From Candidatus Poribacteria bacterium (lineage in GTDB: Bacteria > Poribacteria > WGA-4E > WGA-3G), in the NCBI GenBank assembly GCA_022821725.1, contig JAJEDB010000044.1, forward strand, positions 1 through 64,000: 64,000 bases of DNA, given 5' to 3'. The notes under the pieces are model-generated. The model did not search any database. It worked only from the letters and a program-made list of their open reading frames with translations, and was not told where the DNA came from. The position numbers were made by a program, and so were the translations under genes. Positions within the stretch are counted from its first letter, which is position 1; each line of letters begins with the position of its first letter. This document shows, piece after piece, positions 48,093 to 58,093 of the stretch.

Positions 48093-49352
48093 ATGGAAAC
48101 CCTTACAATTCTGAATGGCGACATCTACACTCCGAAACACTATGGACACGGGAGCATCGTCATTCAAAACGACAAAATTTCAACGATAACCGCAGAAGTC
48201 CTGCAGCCATCGGGAGAGACCCTCGATGCCGCTGGGTGCCTCGTCATTCCCGGATTGATCGATGGATTGGTGCACGGCGGCGGTGGCTATGATAGCATGA
48301 CCGGTCGCGTTGAAGACATTGCGACAATCACACGCGCCCATGCGCGCAGCGGTGTTACCTCGTTAGTGCTGGGAATCTCCTCGGGCAGCATGAAACAAAT
48401 CAACAATGCCTTAACCGCTATTGCACACGTCGTTGACGAACCTGTAGCGGACGGTTCTCGGATTTTAGGGTCCTACGTGGAAGGAAAATTCGGGAGTCTC
48501 GCCAAAAACGGGGCACAGAACGCAAAATACATTACACATCCGAACTTCGAAGAATTCCATGCAATGTGGGCGGCTTCCGATGCGACTTTAAAGGTAATCT
48601 CCGTCGCACCCGAAAACGATGACAATCTGCAGTTTATCAAGCATCTCGCGACCTTTAAAGCGGATGCCTATAACAACATCGTCATCGCGATGGGACACAC
48701 AAACGCCACCTATCAACAGGCACTCGATGCGATTGACGCAGGCGTGACACGCGCCACCCATACTTACAACGGTATGAGTGGGCTGCACCACCGCACCCTC
48801 GGCGCCATTGAAGCCGTCCTTTCCCATCCAGACATCCACGCAGAACTCATCGTCGATGAACACCATGTCCATCCTTTTTGGGGAAATACCCTGATCCAAC
48901 AAAAAGGCGTTCACGCCGTTGGGTTAATTACAGACTGCACAGAACTCGCCGGTGTCCCCACAGAAGAATGGCAAACCTCGGCAACATACCTCCCCGAGCT
49001 GGATGCCTATCGCCTCAATGAAGATGCGATCTCCCAACACGACACAACCTTTGAGCGGCATAGGACCGAGAAATACATCCGCAACGGAGCGATGTGGTTA
49101 GATGTCGGAAAACCCACAGAACGCCTCGCGGGTGCGACAATTACATTGATGGAGGGTGTCCGTAACGTCATCAACTGGGGACATTCCATAGAAGCCGCTT
49201 TAACGATGGCGACCTTAACGCCGGCGCAAAATTTAGGCGTTGCGGATTCGGTGGGTTCAATTGCAACCGGTAAAACGGCAGATATCGTTATTGTTGACGA
49301 AAATTTGAGCGTTCAAACCGTTATTTTAGGCGGAAAAGTGGTAAAAAAGTAG
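48093..49352 (+). CDS. nagA: N-acetylglucosamine-6-phosphate deacetylase-like amidohydrolase
   Basis: This 419-residue amidohydrolase resembles NagA: LVIPGLIDGLVHGGGGYDSM (proximal HxG), GSYVEGKFGSLAKNGAQNAK (the HLEGPF-equivalent Glu), VIAMGHTNATYQQALDAIDA and ATHTYNGMSGLHHRTLGAIE with zinc-binding His residues, and VGLITDCTELAG (catalytic Asp). The C-terminus ends ADIVIVDENLSVQTVILGGK, typical of the composite sheet. It deacetylates GlcNAc-6-phosphate or an analog. YVEGKF replaces HLEGPF, so substrate specificity may differ. The ATG at 48093 is preferred over a start at 48045, which overlaps the ThuA gene. Confidence 0.85.
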   Translation: METLTILNGDIYTPKHYGHGSIVIQNDKISTITAEVLQPSGETLDAAGCLVIPGLIDGLVHGGGGYDSMTGRVEDIATITRAHARSGVTSLVLGISSGSMKQINNALTAIAHVVDEPVADGSRILGSYVEGKFGSLAKNGAQNAKYITHPNFEEFHAMWAASDATLKVISVAPENDDNLQFIKHLATFKADAYNNIVIAMGHTNATYQQALDAIDAGVTRATHTYNGMSGLHHRTLGAIEAVLSHPDIHAELIVDEHHVHPFWGNTLIQQKGVHAVGLITDCTELAGVPTEEWQTSATYLPELDAYRLNEDAISQHDTTFERHRTEKYIRNGAMWLDVGKPTERLAGATITLMEGVRNVINWGHSIEAALTMATLTPAQNLGVADSVGSIATGKTADIVIVDENLSVQTVILGGKVVKK

Positions 49353-49399
49353 AAAATTCGCAGAATTCCAATCTTTTTCGCTTTTTTTTCAAAATAAAT

Positions 49400-49428
49400 T
49401 TGACACAACCCAATTTATTGTGTATAAT
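49400..49428 (+). promoter_or_regulatory. Perfect-consensus promoter of the str operon (TTGACA-N17-TATAAT)
   Basis: TTGACA at 49400-49405 and TATAAT at 49423-49428 are exactly 17 bp apart, identical to the sigma-70 ideal. An A/T-rich tract (TTTTTTTTCAAAATAAAT) lies directly upstream and could serve as an UP element. The predicted start near 49435 gives a ~165-nt leader before rpsL. Confidence 0.88.
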
Positions 49429-49535
49429 ATTAGTTTTGGAAACCCTAATCAATCTTTTTTAGAAACGAGGGGGCAACTACGGAAACATTCTAACGTCGTA
49501 CCTAAAATTCAGCGTTAATGTGTTGAAGTTACAAT

Positions 49536-49561
49536 GCCCCGCGCGGGGCTTTTTTCTTTTT
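49536..49561 (+). terminator. Intrinsic terminator inside the rpsL leader (possible attenuator)
   Basis: GCCCCGCGCGGGGC (49536-49549) is a perfect G/C palindrome followed by TTTTTTCTTTTT. It lies downstream of the str promoter and upstream of the rpsL start (49600). It can end transcripts coming from nagA, but transcripts from the str promoter must also pass it, as in attenuation. Confidence 0.75.
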
Positions 49562-49599
49562 GTCAGAAACCCATAGATATATCATCGCGGAGGTCCGAA

Positions 49600-49971
49600 A
49601 TGCCAACAATTAATCAATTAATCAAAAAACCGCGCAAAAAGTCCCGGAAAAAGACCAAATCTCCGGTACTCGAGCAGTGTCCTCAGCGGCGCGGTATCTG
49701 TTTACAAGTGAAAACAGTAACACCGAACAAACCGAATTCGGCATTGCGTAAAGTCGCTCGAGTGCGGTTCACCTCTGGCTACGAAGCGACCTGTTACATT
49801 CCGGGGATTGATCACAATCTGCAAGAACACTCAGTCGTTTTAGTCCGAGGTGGGAGAGTCAAAGACCTCTCTAATGTTCGCTACCACATCGTCCGCGGCA
49901 AATTGGATACTGCAGGTGTTGATAACCGTCGTCAAGGTCGTTCAAAATACGGCGCACGGAAACCGGCTTAA
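49600..49971 (+). CDS. rpsL: 30S ribosomal protein S12
   Basis: This 123-residue S12 protein begins [20 protein letters not shown] and contains the decoding-loop motifs [16 protein letters not shown] and the [25 protein letters not shown] block ([19 protein letters not shown]). It lines the 30S A site; Lys43/Lys88-equivalents determine streptomycin response. The start at 49600 has GCGGAGGTCCGAA upstream; a frame starting earlier would run through the leader terminator. First gene of the str operon. Confidence 0.97.
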   Translation: MPTINQLIKKPRKKSRKKTKSPVLEQCPQRRGICLQVKTVTPNKPNSALRKVARVRFTSGYEATCYIPGIDHNLQEHSVVLVRGGRVKDLSNVRYHIVRGKLDTAGVDNRRQGRSKYGARKPA

Positions 49972-49989
49972 AAAACGGAGGAAGAGTAG

Positions 49990-50460
49990 ATGCCGAGACG
50001 TGGAAACATCAGCAAACGGGATGTCAGTCCTGACGCGAAATATAACAGCAAGCTGGTGTCAAAATTCATCAATAGCCTCATGTTAGATGGCAAGAAAAGC
50101 ACTGCGCAATCAATCTTATATGAGAGTTTTGAGATTATTGAATCCCGGGCGAAGGAAGACGGTTTCGCCGTGTTCCGTCAAGCCATCAACAATGTCAAAC
50201 CCGTGTTAGAAATTAGACCCCGGCGTGTAGGCAGCCAGACCTATCAAGTGCCTGTTGATGTAAAAGCAGAACGGAAACAGCGATTGGCTTTTAGTTGGAT
50301 TATTCAATCCGCTCGTTCGCGCGGCGAAAGGCGGATGGCAGAACGTCTCGCAGGTGAAATACTTGAAGCATCTCAGAACGAAGGTGGCGCGATTCGCAGA
50401 AAAATGGATCAGCATCGAATGGCAGAAGCGAACCGAGCTTTCGCACATTATCGATGGTAA
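49990..50460 (+). CDS. rpsG: 30S ribosomal protein S7
   Basis: The 156-residue S7 protein starts [20 protein letters not shown] and contains [40 protein letters not shown] and [20 protein letters not shown]. It nucleates assembly of the 30S head and binds the 3' major domain of 16S rRNA. It begins 18 bp after rpsL with GGAGGAAGAG upstream. In E. coli S7 is the translational repressor of the str operon; whether this holds here is unknown. Confidence 0.97.
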   Translation: MPRRGNISKRDVSPDAKYNSKLVSKFINSLMLDGKKSTAQSILYESFEIIESRAKEDGFAVFRQAINNVKPVLEIRPRRVGSQTYQVPVDVKAERKQRLAFSWIIQSARSRGERRMAERLAGEILEASQNEGGAIRRKMDQHRMAEANRAFAHYRW

Positions 50461-50516
50461 AAAATGCGTTACGGCTGAGAGCCGAAGCGTTAACACAAAA
50501 AAGGAGTCGTCTGATC

Positions 50517-52634
50517 GTGGCGGAGAAAAAAAATAGCAACCCTCAACGCTTAGAATTGCCCCACATGCGAAATATCGGTGTCATGGCACACATTGATGCC
50601 GGGAAGACCACTGTCACCGAACGCATTCTCTATTATACCGGTAAACTCTATCGGATCGGAGATGTGGACGATGGCACCACTGCCATGGATTGGATGGTGC
50701 AAGAACAGGAACGCGGCATTACGATTACTGCCGCCGCAACAACCTGTCAGTGGAAAAAACACCAAATCAATATCATTGATACACCGGGGCATATCGACTT
50801 TACCGTCGAAGTTGAACGCTCACTTCGTGTCCTCGACGGCGCAGTCGCAGTTTTTTGTGCAGTTGGCGGCGTTGAACCCCAATCTGAAACTGTTTGGAGA
50901 CAAGCAGATAAATACGATATACCCCGAATCGCGTTCGTCAACAAAATGGATCGAACCGGTGCCGATTTCTTCCGAACGGTTGAGATGATGGAAGAACGCC
51001 TCGGTGCCCCAGCGATCCCCGTGCAACTTCCTATCGGGTCAGCAGAACAATTCACAGGAATCGTCGACCTCATCTCCATGAAGGGGCAGATCTGGAATGT
51101 CGGCACAGATGCCGGCAGCGATGGCACTGTCATCCAAGAAACAGACATCCCCAGAGAAATGGAGGACATGGCGACCGAATATCGCGAGCAGCTGTTAGAG
51201 GCTATCGCCGATCACGACGATGCACTTATGCTTAAATACTTGGATGGTGTCGAAATTTCACCTGAAGAGATTAAAGCGGGCATACGAAACGCTGTTCTTA
51301 ATGGAAAGGTCGTCCCTGTTCTCTGCGGTACCGCTCTGAAAAATAAAGGGGTCCAACCGCTGTTAGACGCGATAGTCTCCTACCTACCGGCACCCACCGA
51401 CGTGCCGCCTGTGGTAGGCTTTAATCCGAAGACTGAAGAAGAGGAAACACGTGCCGCAAAGGATAGTGAACCCTTCTGTGCATTGGCGTTCAAAATCATG
51501 ACGGATCCCCATGTTGGCAAACTTACCTACTTACGGGTGTATTCTGGTATCCTCCAGAAAGGCGATACCCTCTACAACAGTACAACTGGAAAACACGAGC
51601 GGATTGGTCGGTTAATGCAGATGCACGCCAACAAACGGGAAGAACACCAAGCTGTTCACTCAGGCGACATCGCCGCAGTCATCGGGTTAAAAGACCTCTC
51701 AACGGGGGATACGCTCTGCGATCCGAAGGCACATATCACCTTAGAAACGATGGTGTTCCCGTTGCCGGTGATGGCTATCGCCATTGAGCCTCGAACGCAA
51801 TCCGATATCGATAAACTGAACCTCGCCCTCTCGAAACTCGCTGAAGAAGATCCGACCTTTAAAGTGCATCAAGACAGCGAAACAGGACAAACATTATTGT
51901 CCGGTATGGGTGAACTTCATCTCGAAATCATCGTTGATAGGCTCGTGCGTGAGTTTAACGTCTCGGCGAATGTTGGCAATCCGCAAGTCGCCTATCGGGA
52001 AACGATCCGTAAAGCCGTTAAATCCAGGAAACGTTTCGTGCGTCAATCCGGGGGTAGAGGTCAATTTGGAGACGTTACGATCGAGGTCGAACCCCTTGAA
52101 AAAGGATCAGGCTTTGAATTCATTGATGAAACCAAAGGTGGCGTTATTCCGCAAGAATACATCCCCGCAGTGCAGAAAGGCATTGAGAACGCGATGAACA
52201 TAGGTGTCTTAGCAGGCTACCCGGTCGTTGATGTGTTAGTCAGACTCGTAGACGGTTCACATCACGCCGTAGATTCATCAGAAATGGCGTTCTCCATAGC
52301 AGGTTCTATGGCGTTTAAAGACGCACTAAAGAGTGCGACACCGACGCTTCTCGAACCGATTATGGATGTTGAAGTTATTGTTCCCGACGAATACCTCGGT
52401 AAGGTCATAGGCGACCTGAATTCACGGCGTTCTCAGATACGTGAAACCGAAACGCAAGCGAAATCTCGTATTCAAGTTATTCGTGTTGATGTCCCGCTTT
52501 CAGAAATGTTTGGGTATGTCAAAACACTTAGGTCACTCACACAGGGTAGAGCCAATTACTCTATGGAGTTTGCACATTATAACGAAGTCCCAACAAGCGT
52601 GATGGAAGATTTAATTTCATCAGCGAATCGTTAA
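50517..52634 (+). CDS. fusA: Elongation factor G
   Basis: The 705-residue translocase starts at GTG 50517 (AAGGAG ten bases upstream), since a frame from 50454 would overlap rpsG without a ribosome site. It has the GTPase G1 (AHIDAGKT), G2 ([11 protein letters not shown]), G3 ([14 protein letters not shown]) and G4 (NKMD), then domains II to V ending in RAEYSMEF-type sequence ([15 protein letters not shown]). The length is the EF-G1 standard. It moves tRNAs and mRNA on the ribosome. Confidence 0.97.
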   Translation: MAEKKNSNPQRLELPHMRNIGVMAHIDAGKTTVTERILYYTGKLYRIGDVDDGTTAMDWMVQEQERGITITAAATTCQWKKHQINIIDTPGHIDFTVEVERSLRVLDGAVAVFCAVGGVEPQSETVWRQADKYDIPRIAFVNKMDRTGADFFRTVEMMEERLGAPAIPVQLPIGSAEQFTGIVDLISMKGQIWNVGTDAGSDGTVIQETDIPREMEDMATEYREQLLEAIADHDDALMLKYLDGVEISPEEIKAGIRNAVLNGKVVPVLCGTALKNKGVQPLLDAIVSYLPAPTDVPPVVGFNPKTEEEETRAAKDSEPFCALAFKIMTDPHVGKLTYLRVYSGILQKGDTLYNSTTGKHERIGRLMQMHANKREEHQAVHSGDIAAVIGLKDLSTGDTLCDPKAHITLETMVFPLPVMAIAIEPRTQSDIDKLNLALSKLAEEDPTFKVHQDSETGQTLLSGMGELHLEIIVDRLVREFNVSANVGNPQVAYRETIRKAVKSRKRFVRQSGGRGQFGDVTIEVEPLEKGSGFEFIDETKGGVIPQEYIPAVQKGIENAMNIGVLAGYPVVDVLVRLVDGSHHAVDSSEMAFSIAGSMAFKDALKSATPTLLEPIMDVEVIVPDEYLGKVIGDLNSRRSQIRETETQAKSRIQVIRVDVPLSEMFGYVKTLRSLTQGRANYSMEFAHYNEVPTSVMEDLISSANR

Positions 52635-52734
52635 GTAGTTTTCAAGGTGTCCGAACTGTTGGAGTGTTCACATTTCCGACAAGCGGGCACACGTAACCAA
52701 TATAACAATAAACTTTTAGTGGAGCTCGGAAAAA

Positions 52735-53934
52735 ATGGCTAAGGAAACGTTTGAAAGGACTAAACCCCACGTCAATGTTGGAACAATTGGCCACGTTGAC
52801 CACGGTAAGACAACGCTGACAGCAGCAATTACGATGGTGCTCTCGAAACTCGCTGACGCAGATTACGTCATGGAGTATGATGAAATTGATAAGGCACCCG
52901 AAGAAAAAGAACGTGGTATTACCATTAATACAGCACACGTTGAGTATGAAACCGATAACCGGCATTACGCACACGTTGATTGCCCCGGACACGCCGACTA
53001 TATCAAGAATATGATTACCGGTGCGGCACAGATGGACGGTGCGATTCTGGTGGTATCCGCCGCTGACGGACCCATGCCTCAGACACGTGAGCACGTGCTA
53101 TTGGCGCGACAGGTGAACGTGCCTTCGCTCGTCGTCTTCCTGAACAAGGCTGACATGGTGGATGACGAAGAGCTGCTGGAACTCGTCGAATTGGAAGTTC
53201 GCGAATTGCTCAGCGATTATGACTTCCCCGGCGACGATATTCCCATCGTCATAGGTTCCGCGCTTGACGCCATGGAATCCGGTGGTGATCCTGGGCATGA
53301 AGCCTGCCAACCCATTCTTGAACTCATGGCAGCTGTTGATGAATACATCCCAGAACCGGTTCGCGATACCGATCGTCCCTTCCTGATGCCGATTGAAGAT
53401 ATCTTCACCATCAGCGGACGGGGAACCGTTGTCACCGGTAGGGTTGAACGGGGAACCGTTGAAATCGGGAACACCGTTGAAATCGTGGGGTTACGTGAAA
53501 CACAAAACACTGTCGTTACAGGGGTTGAGATGTTTAACAAGAGCCTCAACGAGGGTCAAGCCGGCGATAACCTCGGTGCCCTCTTGCGTGGTGTTGAACG
53601 CGATGATGTCGAACGCGGACAAGTTTTGGCAATCCCTGGGACGGTTACGCCCCATACCCAATTTGAAGCGGAAGCCTACATTCTCACAAAAGATGAAGGT
53701 GGACGCTGGAATCCGTTCTTTAGCGGATACCGACCGCAGTTCTATTTCCGAACAACCGACGTAACTGGAGAGATGAACCTCCCGGAAGGCATTGAAATGA
53801 TTATGCCTGGCGACAACGCACAGATCACTGTAAAACTTTCTAAACCGATTGCGATGGAAGAACAACTCCGATTCGCAATCCGTGAAGGTGGACAGACAGT
53901 CGGTGCCGGTGTTGTCTCGAAAATTATTGAATAA
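52735..53934 (+). CDS. tuf: Elongation factor Tu
   Basis: This 399-residue protein has a P-loop [40 protein letters not shown] and the domain II/III segments [14 protein letters not shown] and [19 protein letters not shown] sequence ([13 protein letters not shown]). Family length is ~395. It delivers aminoacyl-tRNA to the ribosome. AGTGGAGCTCGGAAAAA precedes the ATG. It is the last gene of the str operon, closed by a terminator. Confidence 0.97.
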   Translation: MAKETFERTKPHVNVGTIGHVDHGKTTLTAAITMVLSKLADADYVMEYDEIDKAPEEKERGITINTAHVEYETDNRHYAHVDCPGHADYIKNMITGAAQMDGAILVVSAADGPMPQTREHVLLARQVNVPSLVVFLNKADMVDDEELLELVELEVRELLSDYDFPGDDIPIVIGSALDAMESGGDPGHEACQPILELMAAVDEYIPEPVRDTDRPFLMPIEDIFTISGRGTVVTGRVERGTVEIGNTVEIVGLRETQNTVVTGVEMFNKSLNEGQAGDNLGALLRGVERDDVERGQVLAIPGTVTPHTQFEAEAYILTKDEGGRWNPFFSGYRPQFYFRTTDVTGEMNLPEGIEMIMPGDNAQITVKLSKPIAMEEQLRFAIREGGQTVGAGVVSKIIE

Positions 53935-53941
53935 AACGATT

Positions 53942-53968
53942 GGGCGGTGCTGACGCGCCGCCCTTTTT
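53942..53968 (+). terminator. Rho-independent terminator after tuf
   Basis: GGGCGG(TG) and (CG)CCGCCC form a stem around a short loop, followed by TTTTT. It separates the str operon from the S10 genes, implying that rpsJ has its own promoter, which I could not identify. CTTACA and TGTAAG near 53990-54014 form a small inverted repeat in the rpsJ leader. Confidence 0.85.
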
Positions 53969-54054
53969 AAGTAATCAACACAGTGCAGTCCTTACATCAG
54001 CATCAAGCTGTAAGCGAACAAGACTTCCCTGTTTGATGAAGGCGATACGAAAAG

Positions 54055-54366
54055 ATGGACAATCAAAAAATTCGCATCCGGCTCAAGGCATTTGACTATC
54101 GGTTGTTAGACCTGTCGTCAAAACAGATAGCAGAAACTGCGAAGCGCACAGGGGCAGCTGTCTCCGGTCCAATTCCATTGCCGACGAAAAAGCATATCTA
54201 TACCGTTCAACGTTCAACGTTTAAAGACAAGAAGTCGCGTGAACAATTTGAGATGCGGATTCATAAACGTCTGCTGGATATCTTAGAGACGACACCTAAA
54301 ACTGTTCATGCCTTGATGGGTTTGGATCTGCCCGCAGGGGTCGATGTTAAAATTACGCTTCTCTAA
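54055..54366 (+). CDS. rpsJ: 30S ribosomal protein S10
   Basis: This 103-residue S10/NusE protein reads [20 protein letters not shown] at the start, then [20 protein letters not shown] and [20 protein letters not shown], with the terminal VDVKITL. It belongs to the 30S head and also serves in transcription antitermination with NusB. It starts the S10 cluster. A 120-bp gap with the tuf terminator separates it from tuf. Confidence 0.97.
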   Translation: MDNQKIRIRLKAFDYRLLDLSSKQIAETAKRTGAAVSGPIPLPTKKHIYTVQRSTFKDKKSREQFEMRIHKRLLDILETTPKTVHALMGLDLPAGVDVKITLL

Positions 54367-54499
54367 CTCTGGGAATCTGGACCTATAGATATTACAGCCA
54401 CTGAGGTGTTAAGAGGCATTTCTTCTTGAAACCCTCTAAGGTGGTATGTTTAGAGGGAAACGATACACAGATTCACTCATTCACAAAAGGCGAAAGAAA

Positions 54500-55132
54500 A
54501 TGGTTAAAGGAATTATCGGCCGCAAAATCGGCATGACACAAGTCTTTGAGGACTCAGGTAAAGCGGTCCCTGTTACCGTCATCCAAGCAGGTCCCTGCCC
54601 CATTGTCCAGCTCAAAACGCAAGAAAAAGATGGATATCAGGCAGTTCAATTGGGTTTCGGAGAACAAAAAGAAAGCCGCATGAATCGTCCTAAGCGAGGA
54701 CACTTCGCCAAAGCCGACGTTGAACCCGCATTTGTGCTTCGGGAATTTCGAGTCCAGAGCCTTGATGACGTGTCTGTAGGAAGCATTGTCGATGCAAGCG
54801 TTTTTTCAGAGGGTGAACTTGTTGACGTGACAGGCACCTCAAAGGGACGTGGTTTCTCTGGGGTGGTGAGACGTTGGAATTTCGCGGGTGGTCGGAAAAG
54901 CCACGGTGGCGAGCAAGATTTGCGCAGACCTGGCTCTATTGGCGCAAGTGCGACCCCCTCCCGAGTCTTTAAAGGAAAACGGATGGCGGGACGCCACGGT
55001 GCCAAACGGCATACCGTTCAAAACTTGTCCGTGATCCAAGCCGATCCTGAGCGCAATTTATTGGTGGTTAAAGGGGCTGTTCCGGGACCCCCCAATGGGT
55101 TGCTGCTGGTAAGAAAAGCATCTAAAGCTTAA
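54500..55132 (+). CDS. rplC: 50S ribosomal protein L3
   Basis: This 210-residue L3 protein begins [20 protein letters not shown] and carries [20 protein letters not shown] near the peptidyl-transferase-facing loop, then [20 protein letters not shown] and [16 protein letters not shown]. The start is set at 54500; a longer frame to 54446 lacks a ribosome site. Its TAA stop is inside the first bases (TTAATAG) of an inverted repeat that fills the gap to rplD. Confidence 0.97.
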   Translation: MVKGIIGRKIGMTQVFEDSGKAVPVTVIQAGPCPIVQLKTQEKDGYQAVQLGFGEQKESRMNRPKRGHFAKADVEPAFVLREFRVQSLDDVSVGSIVDASVFSEGELVDVTGTSKGRGFSGVVRRWNFAGGRKSHGGEQDLRRPGSIGASATPSRVFKGKRMAGRHGAKRHTVQNLSVIQADPERNLLVVKGAVPGPPNGLLLVRKASKA

Positions 55133-55271
55133 TAGTTGTCGGTTATCGGTTTTCAGTTAAAGAGGTCTTTGTAACAATCTTCACAAACCTGGAATACACT
55201 CTGTAGTAGCAAAGATTACCACAGAAAACCTCTTCACTGACGACTGACGACTGACAACCGATAACTATTAA
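55129..55271. repeat. MITE-like inverted repeat (family F) between rplC and rplD
   Basis: TTAATAGTTGTCGGTTATCG at the left matches, in reverse, CGATAACTATTAA at the right, and AACCGATAACTATT there mirrors the left arm. Internal GACGACTGACGACTGAC direct repeats are seen near the right end. The left end overlaps the rplC stop codon. The 143-bp unit lies inside an essential operon and must be transcribed through; it would fold into a long hairpin in the mRNA. Confidence 0.75.
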
Positions 55272-55282
55272 AAGAGGAAAAT

Positions 55283-55912
55283 ATGTCAACCTTAGACGTA
55301 CACAACATATCTGGGGGAGTCCTCCGAGAAAAGGAATTAGCCGATGCGTTCACCGAGGCTGAAGTGAATGGTCCTGTCATTCACCAATGTGTCGTTGCTT
55401 ACCTCGCGAATCAGAGGCAAGGCACCGCATCAACGAAAACCCGGAGTGAAGTGAAAGGCAGTGGGAGAAAACTCTACCGCCAAAAAGGAACAGGTAGAGC
55501 ACGGGTCGGGCACGCCAAGGCACCCAATCGAGTGCATGGCGGTGTCGCGTTCGGTCCGAAACCGCGCAGTTACCGACAGGCTACGCCGAAACGGGTTCGC
55601 CACCTTGGACTTCACAGTGCACTCGCAGACAGGTTTCAGAACCAACAGTGCATTCTCGTTGAAGATTTTACACTTGAAAAACCCCGGACCAAAGACATCG
55701 TTAACATGCTAAAGGCGGTAAACGCGGAAGGGAAAGTGCTGCTTGTCCTGAATGAACACTGTTCAAATATTAACCTCTCTGTCCGGAATATTCCACAGGT
55801 TAACAGCTGCATATGGAACCACCTCAACGTTTATCAGGTTATGTGGCATGACACCCTCATCATTACTGAGAGCGCCGCCGAGAAACTGGAATCCAAATTT
55901 TTAGCCACCTAA
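55283..55912 (+). CDS. rplD: 50S ribosomal protein L4
   Basis: This 209-residue L4 protein contains [40 protein letters not shown] and [20 protein letters not shown], the extended loop that reaches the exit tunnel. The C-terminal globular part ends [17 protein letters not shown]4 represses the S10 operon in E. coli by acting on the leader; no equivalent leader could be recognised here. AAAAGAGGAAAAT precedes the ATG. Confidence 0.97.
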   Translation: MSTLDVHNISGGVLREKELADAFTEAEVNGPVIHQCVVAYLANQRQGTASTKTRSEVKGSGRKLYRQKGTGRARVGHAKAPNRVHGGVAFGPKPRSYRQATPKRVRHLGLHSALADRFQNQQCILVEDFTLEKPRTKDIVNMLKAVNAEGKVLLVLNEHCSNINLSVRNIPQVNSCIWNHLNVYQVMWHDTLIITESAAEKLESKFLAT

Positions 55913-55957
55913 AGGCTATGGTTAAGACATCAGTTCAGCAGCAGAAGGATAAAACTG

Positions 55958-56257
55958 ATGAAAGATGTATATCAGATCATATTACAACCGCTGATAACGG
56001 AGAAGAGCACGGTCCTCCGTGACTCTAACAAGTACGCCTTCGTTGTGGATCGCAACGCAACGAAACCACAGATTCGTCGAGCCGCGGAAGAATTGTTTGA
56101 CATTGAAGGCGATATTCTGAAAATTCACACAATGCGCGTTCGTGGTAAACCCAAAGGTAAAATGTTGCGGTATCAACGGGGTAGAAAACCGCATTGGAAG
56201 AAAGCGATTATTACCCTGAGAGAAGGCGCGACCATCCAAGCGTTTGACACCATATAG
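55958..56257 (+). CDS. rplW: 50S ribosomal protein L23
   Basis: This 99-residue L23 protein reads KDVYQIILQPLITEKSTVLR, YAFVVDRNATKPQIRRAAEE and the basic loop GKPKGKMLRYQRGRKPHWKK. It sits at the tunnel exit and docks trigger factor and SRP. The start has GCAGAAGGATAAAAC upstream. It is followed by a short hairpin of the same repeat type as at 55129. Confidence 0.96.
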   Translation: MKDVYQIILQPLITEKSTVLRDSNKYAFVVDRNATKPQIRRAAEELFDIEGDILKIHTMRVRGKPKGKMLRYQRGRKPHWKKAIITLREGATIQAFDTI

Positions 56258-56261
56258 GAAG

Positions 56262-56303
56262 AGTTGTCGGTTATCCTTCTTTGGTTCCCGACAATTGACG
56301 ACT
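56262..56303. repeat. Short family F hairpin between rplW and rplB
   Basis: AGTTGTCGGTTATCC and CCGACAATTGACGACT form an imperfect hairpin of 42 bp. It uses the same words (AGTTGTCGGTTATC, GACGACT) as the 143-bp element between rplC and rplD, so it is a deleted or reduced relative. Confidence 0.6.
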
Positions 56304-56320
56304 AAAAAAAGGAAATCAGA

Positions 56321-57136
56321 ATGCCTAAAACTTATTCACCCATAACTCCGAGTCGCCGGTTCATGACGGGTTACACCTTTGAAGAGATCACGCGGAGCAA
56401 ACCCGAAAAATCTCTCGTGAAAGGGTCGAAACAGAAAGCCGGTCGGAACGCCAATGGGCGTTTGACTGTGAGACGCCGCGGTGGGGGACATAAGCGCAGA
56501 TACCGGGTCATCGACTTCAAACGAGACAAGTTTGGCATTCCGGCTAAAGTTGCCGCGATTGAGTATGATCCGAACCGGTCGGCGCATATCGCCTTATTAC
56601 ACTATGTCGACGGTGAAAAGCGTTACATTCTCGCCCCGGTCGGTGTTCAGGTTGGCGATATGCTGCAGTCAGGTGAAGATGCAGAAATTCGCCCTGGCAA
56701 CGCCTTACCGCTTGAGAGAATCCCACTCGGATCGTCAATCCATAACATAGAGATGCGTCCCGGGAAAGGTGGACAACTCGTCCGGAGTGCTGGCGTTGCA
56801 GCGCAGTTGGTCGACAGAGAAGGGAAGTATGCGCGTATCCGGCTCCCCTCCGGTGAGATTCGCCTCGTCCCCGTCCAAGGCATGGCAACGCTCGGACAGA
56901 TCGGCAACGTCAGCCAGATTGTTATCGGTAAAGCCGGACGTTCGAGGTGGCTCGGAAAACGCCCGAAAGTTAGAGGTGTCGCTATGAATCCGATCGACCA
57001 TCCCCATGGGGGTGGCGAAGGTAAAAGTTCCGGGGGCAGACATCCGGTTACGCCTTGGGGGGTCCCGACCAAAGGGTATAAGACCCGAAACCCGAAGAAG
57101 AAATCCAACCGTTACATCGTCGGGAAACGGAAATAG
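56321..57136 (+). CDS. rplB: 50S ribosomal protein L2
   Basis: The 271-residue L2 protein contains [60 protein letters not shown] and the catalytic-centre-adjacent [20 protein letters not shown] segment with the essential histidine. The C-terminus is [17 protein letters not shown]. It contacts 23S rRNA domain IV and is needed for subunit joining. Standard length. Confidence 0.97.
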   Translation: MPKTYSPITPSRRFMTGYTFEEITRSKPEKSLVKGSKQKAGRNANGRLTVRRRGGGHKRRYRVIDFKRDKFGIPAKVAAIEYDPNRSAHIALLHYVDGEKRYILAPVGVQVGDMLQSGEDAEIRPGNALPLERIPLGSSIHNIEMRPGKGGQLVRSAGVAAQLVDREGKYARIRLPSGEIRLVPVQGMATLGQIGNVSQIVIGKAGRSRWLGKRPKVRGVAMNPIDHPHGGGEGKSSGGRHPVTPWGVPTKGYKTRNPKKKSNRYIVGKRK

Positions 57137-57261
57137 TTTTTTAATTTTACCTTGCGGATAAGTCTCGTTGTGAAATCTGTGAAAGTTCCCGATATCGAGT
57201 CGCCTTTCGCTTCGCTACAGGCTTATACTTCGGTAGTTTTGCTGAAAAAAGGAGAAACACA

Positions 57262-57534
57262 ATGGCGCGTTCTCTGAAAAAGGGACCTTACATAGACCCG
57301 AAACTGGCTAAGAAGATAGCTGCGATGGAACGTTCTGGCAGTAAACGGGTGGTGCGGACTTGGTCCCGCCGTTCAATGATTACCCCTGAGTTGGTAGGAC
57401 ACACTTTGGCAATATACAACGGGAAAAAATTTTTCCCAGTGTATATAACCGAGAATATGGTAGGCCACAAACTCGGAGAATTTTCACCGACTCGCACCTT
57501 CCGAGCCCACTCAGGTGGTGGAGGTAGAAGATAA
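57262..57534 (+). CDS. rpsS: 30S ribosomal protein S19
   Basis: This 90-residue S19 protein begins [20 protein letters not shown] and has [40 protein letters not shown] and [18 protein letters not shown]. It binds 16S rRNA in the head with S13. It is preceded by AAAAAAGGAGAAAC, with a 125-bp gap to rplB that contains TTTTTAATTTTACCTTGCGG, also found before rpsH. Confidence 0.97.
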   Translation: MARSLKKGPYIDPKLAKKIAAMERSGSKRVVRTWSRRSMITPELVGHTLAIYNGKKFFPVYITENMVGHKLGEFSPTRTFRAHSGGGGRR

Positions 57535-57660
57535 CTTTGTGATAGCTTTCATCGTCCATCGAGGTTCTCCGCAACTTCACGTTTTTATGAGATGCTGCCT
57601 GTGGATGCTTGGTCGCGAATCACAACGAAACCCGAAAATCGCTTTTATTAGGAGATACTG

Positions 57661-58014
57661 ATGGAAGCCAGATCTAAGATTAGGAACGCGTCGGTTGCCC
57701 CACGGAAAGCACGTTTAGTAGCCGATCTCGTCCGTAATCAGTACGTTGAGGATGCGTTAAGTCAGCTGCGCTTTACGCATAAAGCGGCGTCCCCTATAAT
57801 TTACAAACTCATTCAGTCAGCAGCTGCGAACGCACAATATCAAGATCCGAACATCGATCTCACAAACCTATATGTTAAAGAGATTCGGGTTGATGAAGGG
57901 ATTACGCGAAAATGGATACGTCCCCGGGCACGAGGTATGGCGAACAGAATCCTAAAACGGAGCAGCCATATCACAGTCGTCGTTGATGAGGAGAGTGGCG
58001 AGAATGGTGAGTAA
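57661..58014 (+). CDS. rplV: 50S ribosomal protein L22
   Basis: This 117-residue L22 protein reads EARSKIRNASVAPRKARLVA, LVRNQYVEDALSQLRFTHKA, AAANAQYQDPNIDLTNLYVK and RKWIRPRARGMANRILKRSS, the beta-hairpin loop lining the exit tunnel. The gap to rpsS is 126 bp, with no motif that I recognise. Confidence 0.96.
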   Translation: MEARSKIRNASVAPRKARLVADLVRNQYVEDALSQLRFTHKAASPIIYKLIQSAAANAQYQDPNIDLTNLYVKEIRVDEGITRKWIRPRARGMANRILKRSSHITVVVDEESGENGE

Positions 58015-58093
58015 CGCCGTGCACTTACAAAACACCAGCAGCCCCGCTTATCTTCTACATCGCGAACGGGGAAGAACTCAATAGGAGGTTTGC

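Noticed and set aside
53970..54054. Promoter for the S10 cluster after the tuf terminator
   Set aside because: No pair of boxes with 16-18 bp spacing could be found by eye, although the terminator implies that one exists.
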